Source: Gammaproteobacteria bacterium Ga0077536 | Lineage (GTDB): Bacteria > Pseudomonadota > Gammaproteobacteria > Ga0077536 | Direction: 5' to 3' | Length of the DNA stretch: 64,000 bases | NCBI GenBank assembly: GCA_001464935.1 | Contig: LNEL01000047.1 | Span: 1-64,000 of the forward strand | Shown here: positions 51,651 through 64,000 of the stretch, piece after piece | Layout: each line of letters begins with the position of its first letter | Numbering within the stretch: position 1 is the stretch's first letter | Made by a program: the position numbers and the translations under genes | The notes under the pieces: generated by a model | The model's database searches: none | Told to the model about the DNA's origin: nothing | The model's input: only the letters and a program-made list of their open reading frames with translations

Positions 51651-52347
51651 TTCCGCCTCAGCTCCAGTGCCTGCGACGTATAGAAGCCACTGACGATGCG
51701 CTGCGTGCGGCCACGCTGCCAGCCGGCCATGCGCGGCTCGGCGTCGAGCTTGCGGTGCAGGGTCCGCTCCGCAATCGGTTCGATCGCCGGGGCGCGATTG
51801 CCACGCGGCAGCAGGCGACCCACCGCATGCATCACCGACAGCGGCGCGGTGCGCGGCGCGAAGGTGAACAGCACCGAGTACTGCGTACGCGCCGCCAGTC
51901 CCGCCAGCACGCCGACGATGTCGTCGCCACGGTAGTGAATCAGCGAGTCCATCGACACGACGTGATCGAACTCACCGAGCGCCGGATCGTGCATGTCGCC
52001 GACGAGAAAGCGTACCGAGCCGGGACCGAGGTCCGCCGGCAGGCGCTCGGCGGCGAGTTCGACCAGCGAGCCCGACAGATCAATCGCCGTGACATCGGCG
52101 CCGCGCCGAGCGGCCGCGACCGCAAGCGCACCGGTGCCGCAGCCAGCGTCGAGAATGCGTTTGCCGCGAAGATCGGCCGGCAGCCAGTCGAGCAGCGTTG
52201 ACCGCATCCGATCGCGACCAGCCCGCACCGTCGCGCGAATCGTGCCGACCGGCGCATCCGAAGTCAGGCGTTTCCAGGCTTCGAGCGCCGTGCGGTCGAA
52301 ATAGGTTTCGAGTTCCCGGCGGCGGTTGCTGTAGGTTTGCGTGTGCA

Positions 52348-52348
<1 letters not shown>
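51647..52348 (-). CDS. bchM: Mg-protoporphyrin IX O-methyltransferase
   Basis: A 233-residue SAM methyltransferase. SAM motif I is RILDAGCGTGALA, followed by VTAIDLSGSLV, and SMDSLIHYRGDD is typical of BchM. It methylates the propionate of Mg-protoporphyrin IX, providing the substrate of AcsF. Its ATG overlaps the bchL stop by one base (TAATG). Confidence 0.95.
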
Positions 52349-56955
<4,607 letters not shown>

Positions 56956-56981
<26 letters not shown>

Positions 56982-58542
56982 CGTAGAGCGTCTCCACGGT
57001 AATGTTCGCCACGCCGCGTTCAACGGCGAAGTGCTCTGTATTGCGACGTGCCTTGGTGCGAACGAAGAAAGGAATCTTGCGCAGTTCCTTTTCCGCCTCC
57101 GCCGTCCACGTCGGTTGGCCCGGTGCAACGACGACCTGGGCAGCTTCGATCGGTTGCGGGGCCGTCGCCACCCCAAGGTGCGAAGGCGGCGCCGCGTCGT
57201 TGAATTCGAAATCGCCGCGGAACATCTGCAGCAGATGCTCCTCCAGCCCCATCAGCAGCGGATGCACCCAGCTGTCGAACAGCACGTTCGCGCCTTCGAA
57301 GCCGTACACCGGGCTGTAGCGCGCAGGCACGTCCTGCACGTGCAGCGGCGAGGAAATCACCGCGCAGGGGACGCCGAGCCGCTTCGCAATGTGTCGTTCC
57401 ATCTGCGTGCCGAGCACGAGTTCCGGTGCGGCGGCGGCAATGGCGCGCTCCACCTCTAGATAGTCGTCGGTAATCAGCGCCGGCACGCCCAGCTGCTCGG
57501 CGGCCGCGCGGGTTTCACGCGCGAACTCGCGGGAGTAGGTGCCGAGCCCGACCACCTGGAAGCCCAACTCTTCCTGCGCCACGGTGGCCGCGGCGATCGC
57601 GTGCGTGGCGTCGCCGAACACGAACACTCGTTTGCCGGTCAGATAGGTCGAGTCCACCGAGCGCGAATAGCGTGGCAGCCGTGAGCGGGTCGGATCGCGC
57701 GGCATGAAGCCGGCCGCTTCGCAGGCCTCGACACGGGACGGGTCGAGACCTGCCAGCGTCGCGACTTCCGCGAGAAAGCGCCGGGTGCCATTGACGCCCA
57801 TCGGAATCGCGGTCGTGCGCGGCATGCCGAAGCTGCGTTCGAGCCAGGCGCTGACGGTGCGGCTGACTTCCGGATAGAGGTCGACGTTGAAGTCGGCGTC
57901 GGGAATGCGCCGGAGGTCGGCGGGGCTCGCGCCGAGCGGCGCGACGACGTTGACGTCGACACCAAGCTGGTCGAGCAGGCGCGAGATCTCGACGATGTCG
58001 TCCTGGCACCGGAAACCCAGCAGCGACGGCCCGAGCAGGTTCACACGCGGGCGACGGTCGGAAGGCACCGGCCCACGCGCGACGGGCGGCGTCGGGATGA
58101 CCGGCGCGAGCAGTGCGCGCACCAGTTGGTAGAACGTTTCGGCCGCACCCCAGTTTTCCTTCTTCGTGTAGGCGGGCAGTTCGAGCGGCACGACGGTCGT
58201 CGGCAGGTTCATGCTCTCGGCCAGCGTGCCGGCCTGATCCTGGATCAGCTCGGCCGTGCACGATTCGCCGACGAGCATCGCCTCGGGCTTGAAGCGCTCG
58301 AAGGCCTCGGCGACTGCGTTCTTCACGAGTTCGGCGGTGTCACCACCGAGATCGCGCGCCTGGAACGTCGTGTAGCTGACGGGTGGCCGGCGATACTGGC
58401 GTTCGATCATCGTGAACAGCAGGTCGGCGTAGGTATCGCCCTGCGGCGCATGCAAGACGTAATGCACACCCTCCATCGAGGTCGCGATGCGCATCGCGCC
58501 AATGTGCGGCGGGCCTTCGTAGTTCCAGATGGTCAGTTGCAT
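56956..58542 (-). CDS. bchB: Dark-operative protochlorophyllide reductase subunit BchB
   Basis: A 528-residue subunit of the catalytic NB complex. Asp36 (QGDTYADLL) and Cys95 (VGESCTAEL) match the known cluster-ligand and active-site region positions. The C-terminal PCP-reductase segment ([19 protein letters not shown]) is present. It starts [18 protein letters not shown] and lies 10 bases downstream of bchN. Confidence 0.96.
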
Positions 58543-58552
58543 GAGCGCTGCT

Positions 58553-60443
<1,891 letters not shown>

Positions 60444-60532
60444 TTCCCGCTCAAAAGCACATGATTCATGACAGATTGACGGCGGACCCTGACTGTTGCG
60501 GTGCCAACGCGAGCGAAACAGATCGCAATCGG

Positions 60533-60550
60533 TGTCAACTAGGGTCTAGA
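60533..60550. promoter_or_regulatory. Possible third PpsR-type box upstream of aerR
   Basis: TGTCAACTA begins a TGT-N12-AGA sequence 58 bases before the aerR ATG. Its left half repeats the first nine bases of the box at 60410; the right half is weaker. It may help loop the divergent promoters. Confidence 0.5.
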
Positions 60551-60608
60551 CTGCCTACACAAGCGGCCATTCGAGCTGCAAGCGGATGACCATCCGGGGA
60601 GGAGCGAC

Positions 60609-61520
60609 ATGGCCAGCACATGGCACCAAAGCCAACTCACAGGGACCTGGAGTGATGAAGCGGCCGCAGCGGTCTCAGCGGAGGCTGAGGACTCGGCACC
60701 GGATCGGGACGATTGTTCCGATCGCTCGACCTGGTTTCTGACCTGCCTCGCCCGCACGATCGAGGGCGAAATCATTCCACGCCTGATGCTCGCCCACCGC
60801 GCCCAGCCAGTCCGCTTCGACGACAGCGGCAAACAGGGCGTGAATCCGGGTCCGGAAGACATTGCCGAACTCGCCCGCCTGTCGATCAGGCACGAAGCCG
60901 ACGTCGTCATCGCTTTCATGGAAGCGGTTGCCGCGCGCGGTGTCTCGCTCGAAAGCCTGTTGCTCGAACTGCTGGCCCCCGCGGCCCGCCACCTGGGCGA
61001 ACTCTGGAATGACGACCTCTGCGACTTCACCGATGTGACCGTCGGTCTCGGTCGCCTGCAACATGCACTGCATGTCTTCACGCACGGTTCGCGCCAGGAC
61101 AACGCCATCAGACAGACGCCGCGCAAGGCGCTGCTGGCGGCCGTGCCCGGTGAACAGCACACGTTCGGCGTGTCGATGGTCGCGGAATTCTTCCGCCAGG
61201 CGCAGTGGGATGTGTGCTGCGAAACCGGCGTCGGCGCCGAGATTCTGCTGGCCACGGTCCGCGCCGAACATTTCGACCTCGTGGGTCTGTCGATAGGCAG
61301 CGAAAACCGGCTGGAGGCGGTGAAAGAACTGATTCAGCAACTGCGCGAGAACTCCTGCAATCCGGACATCCGGATCATGGTCGGCGGGCAGGCGATTCTC
61401 GACGATCCCTCGCGTGGCGAGCGGATCGGAGCGGACGCGACGGCGCTGGATGGTCGCCGCGCCGTGCTCCAGTCACAGCAGTTGCTTGGTATACTCCCCG
61501 CTGATTTCCAGATTCGCTAG
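60609..61520 (+). CDS. aerR: AerR/PpaA B12-binding photosynthesis regulator
   Basis: A 303-residue protein. The helical cap has ELWNDDLCDFTDVTVGLGRLQHAL, the W-x-x-D and VT/E pattern of cobalamin-binding regulators. The Rossmann-like B12 domain has GEQHTFGVSMVAEFFRQAQWDV with the likely cobalt ligand His184. AerR/PpaA antagonises PpsR/CrtJ when it holds light-exposed B12. It lies 14 bases upstream of ppsR2, and diverges from bchF across a 260-base control region. Confidence 0.9.
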   Translation: MASTWHQSQLTGTWSDEAAAAVSAEAEDSAPDRDDCSDRSTWFLTCLARTIEGEIIPRLMLAHRAQPVRFDDSGKQGVNPGPEDIAELARLSIRHEADVVIAFMEAVAARGVSLESLLLELLAPAARHLGELWNDDLCDFTDVTVGLGRLQHALHVFTHGSRQDNAIRQTPRKALLAAVPGEQHTFGVSMVAEFFRQAQWDVCCETGVGAEILLATVRAEHFDLVGLSIGSENRLEAVKELIQQLRENSCNPDIRIMVGGQAILDDPSRGERIGADATALDGRRAVLQSQQLLGILPADFQIR

Positions 61521-61534
61521 TCAAGCCTAACGCC

Positions 61535-62971
61535 ATGAGAGCGCCCGATTTGGCGCCCGAACGCCCGAACAAACCCGCAGGTTCCCTGCGGGAACTGGGC
61601 ACCGGTCCCGCTGCCACCCTGCTTGCCGCCACCTCAGATCTGGCGCTGGTCCTCGATCACGACGGCGTCATTCGCGATCTCGCGATCAACAGCGATGAAT
61701 TGAACCGTGACGGCTATGCGCGCTGGGTCGGACAATCGTGGGTCGACACGGTCACGATCGAAAGCCGCGTGAAGATCGAATCGCTGCTGAAAGATGCGGC
61801 CAATGACGCTGCGCCGAAGTGGCGACAGGTCAATCATCCGTCGCCGCGCGGCGTCGACGTGCCGATGATGTATTCGACGCTGAAGGTCGGTGAAGACGGC
61901 CATATCGTGGCTATCGGCCGCGATCTGCGCGGCATGGCAGCCCTGCAGCAGCGCCTGGTCGACGCCCAGCAGTCGATGGAGCGTGACTACACCCGCCTGC
62001 GGCAGGCAGAGACGCGCTATCGCCTGCTGTTCCAGCTCGCGTCGGCTGCGGTGCTGATCGTGGAGGCCTCGTCGCGCAAGATCACCGATGCCAATCCCGC
62101 GGCGCTGGCGCTGATCGGCGGCAACAGTCGCAAACTCGTCGGCAGCGCGCTGGCCGACTGTTTCCCGGAAGCCGATGCGGCCGTCGTCAATGAAATGCTG
62201 ACAACGGTCAAGGCCATCGGACGCACGGATGAACAACGGATCACCGGCGGCGAACGCAAACTGCCGCTGACGATCACCGCCTCGCTGTTCCGTGAGGAAG
62301 CCGGCGAACATTTCCTGGTGCGCCTGACCGCCGCCGACGCGCATGACGGCGACGCCGGCAGCGCCGCGCATTCGCGCGTTGCCGCAATCATGGAGCAGAC
62401 GCCGGATGGCTTCGTGGTCACCGATCAGAACGATCGCATTCTGGCTGCCAACCCGGCGTTCCTCGATCTGGTACAGCTGGCAACCGAAGCGCAGGTCGAA
62501 GGTGAAAGTCTCGAGCGGTGGCTAGGCCGTCCCGGCGTCGACATGAGCGTGCTCGCCGCGAACCTCAAGCAGTACGGCTCGGTGCGCTGCTTTGCGACCA
62601 AACTGCGCGGCGAATATGGCTCGACCATCGACGTCGAAATTTCGGCCGTCGCCGTGCCGAACGGTGACGAAGGCTGCTGCGGCTACGTCATTCGCGACGT
62701 CGGGCGCCGGCTCGGCACGCAGACGCGTTCGGTGCGCGAACTGCCGCGTTCGGTCGATCAGCTGACGGAACTGATTGGCCACGTGTCGCTGAAGGATCTG
62801 GTGCGCGAAGCGACTGACGTGATCGAGCGGCTGTGCATTGAAGCAGCGCTCGAACTCACCGGTGACAATCGCGCGTCGGCCGCTGAAATGCTCGGCCTCA
62901 GTCGCCAGAGCTTCTACGTGAAGATGCGCCGGCACGGCCTCGGCGACCTGGCGCCTGAAGGCGAAAAGTAA
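61535..62971 (+). CDS. ppsR: Transcriptional repressor PpsR/CrtJ (PpsR2)
   Basis: A 478-residue regulator with an N-terminal PAS-like domain (LLAATSDLALVLDHDGVIRDLA), two further PAS domains (from about residues 165 and 285), the Q-linker helix, and an intact Fis-type HTH (AEMLGLSRQSFYVKMRRHGLG). Cys434 in RLCIEAALEL, just before the HTH, probably corresponds to the redox cysteine of PpsR/CrtJ. It represses bch, crt and puc genes by binding TGT-N12-ACA. Such boxes occur on both sides of it, at 60410-60443 and 63088-63105. It follows aerR closely, as in other purple bacteria. Confidence 0.94.
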   Translation: MRAPDLAPERPNKPAGSLRELGTGPAATLLAATSDLALVLDHDGVIRDLAINSDELNRDGYARWVGQSWVDTVTIESRVKIESLLKDAANDAAPKWRQVNHPSPRGVDVPMMYSTLKVGEDGHIVAIGRDLRGMAALQQRLVDAQQSMERDYTRLRQAETRYRLLFQLASAAVLIVEASSRKITDANPAALALIGGNSRKLVGSALADCFPEADAAVVNEMLTTVKAIGRTDEQRITGGERKLPLTITASLFREEAGEHFLVRLTAADAHDGDAGSAAHSRVAAIMEQTPDGFVVTDQNDRILAANPAFLDLVQLATEAQVEGESLERWLGRPGVDMSVLAANLKQYGSVRCFATKLRGEYGSTIDVEISAVAVPNGDEGCCGYVIRDVGRRLGTQTRSVRELPRSVDQLTELIGHVSLKDLVREATDVIERLCIEAALELTGDNRASAAEMLGLSRQSFYVKMRRHGLGDLAPEGEK

Positions 62972-63087
62972 CCCGCGCCAAGCCCTGGCGGCATTGCTTG
63001 CCGCCACTGTCCCACCCTGACAATTCAGCCCCGACAACGGGCTGTGCGCGTCTGTTGCCGGCTCGTCGGCCCATCGCAACGCTTTCA

Positions 63088-63105
63088 TGTAAACTTTAAT
63101 TGACA
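63088..63105. promoter_or_regulatory. Perfect PpsR/CrtJ box
   Basis: TGT-AAACTTTAATTG-ACA fits the consensus TGT-N12-ACA exactly. The last six bases are also the -35 element (TTGACA) of the downstream promoter, so PpsR binding would block it. Confidence 0.8.
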
Positions 63106-63128
63106 GCACATGCTCGTGTGTCTATTTT
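63100..63128 (+). promoter_or_regulatory. Promoter of the bchG-like gene (sigma70-like)
   Basis: TTGACA (63100-63105), 17 bases, TATTTT (63123-63128). The predicted transcription start, about 63134-63136, coincides with the ATG at 63136, so the message would be almost leaderless and would lack the AAGGA just before the ATG. Confidence 0.65.
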
Positions 63129-63135
63129 TAAGGAC

Positions 63136-63429
63136 ATGCGTACGCCGCAGCCCGCCGCTGTCCTTGAATTGCTGAAGCCGGTCACCTGGTTTCTGCCGAT
63201 GTGGGCGCTCGCCATCGTGACACGCAGCGACTTCAAGCCCGCGGTGTTCGTCATCGCCTTGCGGTACCTGAGGGGGCGTCCGTACGGCGCCGCGGCCATC
63301 GTCGGCCTGCTCCAGAATCCGCGCGAACGCGCCCCCTGGCTCCACGCGAACGGAGTCCCACTGCCGGTGTCCGGCATCCTGATCGGCGCGTTCGCGCTGC
63401 AATCCCTATTCACCGCGGGGGCTCCATGA
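63136..63429 (+). CDS. Internally deleted chlorophyll synthase (BchG)-like protein
   Basis: A 97-residue open frame that looks like the two ends of BchG joined together. The N-terminal part AVLELLKPVTWFLPMWA matches the first membrane helix. VTRSDFK resembles the MTLNDFK block near residue 200. RGRPYGAAAIVGLL and NPRERAPWLHANGVPLPVSGILIGAFALQ match the C-terminal helices. Normal BchG has about 300 residues; here the middle is missing in frame, including the prenyl-diphosphate-binding Asp-rich motifs. It cannot be an active UbiA-type enzyme as read. The position (after ppsR, before the ORF428-like gene, ATGA overlap) is that of bchG in other clusters. Confidence 0.7.
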   Translation: MRTPQPAAVLELLKPVTWFLPMWALAIVTRSDFKPAVFVIALRYLRGRPYGAAAIVGLLQNPRERAPWLHANGVPLPVSGILIGAFALQSLFTAGAP

Positions 63430-64000
63430 GTCGCAGAACATTCGGTTGGCCCACCATCTTCAGGCTCGGCCTCGTCCAGGCTTCGCTCGGCGCGATCGTC
63501 GTCCTCACGACCTCCACGCTGAACCGCGTGATGGTCGTCGAGCTCACGCTGCCGGCGCTGCTGCCGGGACTGCTGGTCGGCATTCACTACGCGCTGCAGG
63601 TCCTGCGTCCAAGACTCGGTTACGGATCTGATGTTCACGGCCGCCGCACGCCGTGGATCCTCGGTGGCATGGCAATGCTCGCTGCCGGCGGCGCGCTGGC
63701 GGCGATCGCCACGGCGCTGATGGGATCGTCCTTCGGGCTCGGCGTGGCGACCGCTGTCCTGGCGTTTGCGCTGATTGGTGTCGGCGTCGGCTGCGCGGGC
63801 ACCACGCTGCTCGTGCTGCTCGCCAAACGCGTCGACACCGAACGCCGCGCCGGCGCCGCCACCGTGGTATGGCTGATGATGATTTTCGGTTTCATCATCA
63901 CCACGGCGATTGCCGGCCATCTGCTCGATCCCTATTCCCCGGCCAGACTCGTCGCCGTGGTCGGTGGCATCAGCGTCATTGCGTTCCTCGTGTCCGTGCT
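63426..64000 (+). CDS. PucC/ORF428-family MFS protein (N-terminal part, cut by window end)
   Basis: An open frame of 191 residues from the ATG at 63426 to the window end. RLGLVQASLGAIVVLTTSTLNRVMVVELTLPALLPGLLVGIHYALQ is the conserved start of BCH2/PucC-family membrane proteins, with YGSDVHGRRTPWILGG as the MFS loop. In Rhodobacter the family member ORF428 lies between bchG and bchP, the same place as here. It overlaps the bchG-like gene by four bases. Function is thought to be pigment or light-harvesting assembly. Confidence 0.88.
   Translation, partial: MSRRTFGWPTIFRLGLVQASLGAIVVLTTSTLNRVMVVELTLPALLPGLLVGIHYALQVLRPRLGYGSDVHGRRTPWILGGMAMLAAGGALAAIATALMGSSFGLGVATAVLAFALIGVGVGCAGTTLLVLLAKRVDTERRAGAATVVWLMMIFGFIITTAIAGHLLDPYSPARLVAVVGGISVIAFLVSV

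Overview
This window comes from a high-GC, purple anoxygenic phototroph of the Proteobacteria. Gammaproteobacteria is my best guess, inferred from the complete separate ccmABCDEFGHI operon, a thiopurine methyltransferase gene, and the arrangement gltX followed by tRNA-Ala(GGC) and tRNA-Glu(TTC). The aerobic cyclase gene acsF sits in the photosynthesis cluster, so bacteriochlorophyll can be made in the presence of oxygen.

Layout. (1) 1-13365, mostly minus strand: a surface-polysaccharide locus. It has an ABC export permease cut by the window edge, asnB, two nucleotide-sugar epimerases, a WbpB/WbpD/WbpE-like set for a 2,3-diacetamido uronic acid, an EPS-type MarR regulator with a double-palindrome operator, an MBOAT O-acyltransferase with a partner, and two UDP-sugar dehydrogenases. 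A REPIN-like repeat lies at 9495-9650. (2) 13580-21033: a small Gly-rich protein and the cytochrome c maturation operon. (3) 21112-34650: housekeeping and accessory genes (GrpB and macro-domain proteins, two paralogous cytochromes c, a PVA-dehydrogenase-like quinohaemoprotein, a nuclease, transporters, a CoA-transferase, an SDR, tpm). A candidate FNR-controlled small RNA lies at 24489-24604. (4) 34890-36827: gltX and three tRNAs. (5) 37232-40795: a short island with a BLUF blue-light sensor, several small unknown genes, a low-GC stretch and a CBS protein. (6) 40979-64000: photosynthesis genes. Plus strand: a PpsR-like protein and a bacteriophytochrome. Minus strand: one continuous run bchFNBHLM-lhaA-puhABC-acsF-puhE-(hydrolase)-heme oxygenase. 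Divergent plus strand: aerR, a second ppsR, a strikingly short bchG-like gene and a PucC/ORF428-family transporter cut by the window end.

How it fits together. PpsR-type TGT-N12-ACA boxes overlap the -35 elements of the bchF promoter and of the bchG-like promoter. A bacteriophytochrome with no kinase output sits beside one PpsR paralogue, and the heme oxygenase that would make its biliverdin is the last gene of the bch/puh run. This suggests a light-driven positive feedback loop. The main oddities are: the bchG-like gene has lost the middle of the enzyme, including the catalytic Asp-rich motif; the PpsR beside the phytochrome has a degenerate DNA-binding helix; and an FNR box sits at exactly class-II spacing in front of a short transcript ending in a strong terminator. 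pufBALMC, crt, bchCXYZ, bchP, bchI and bchD are not in this window.
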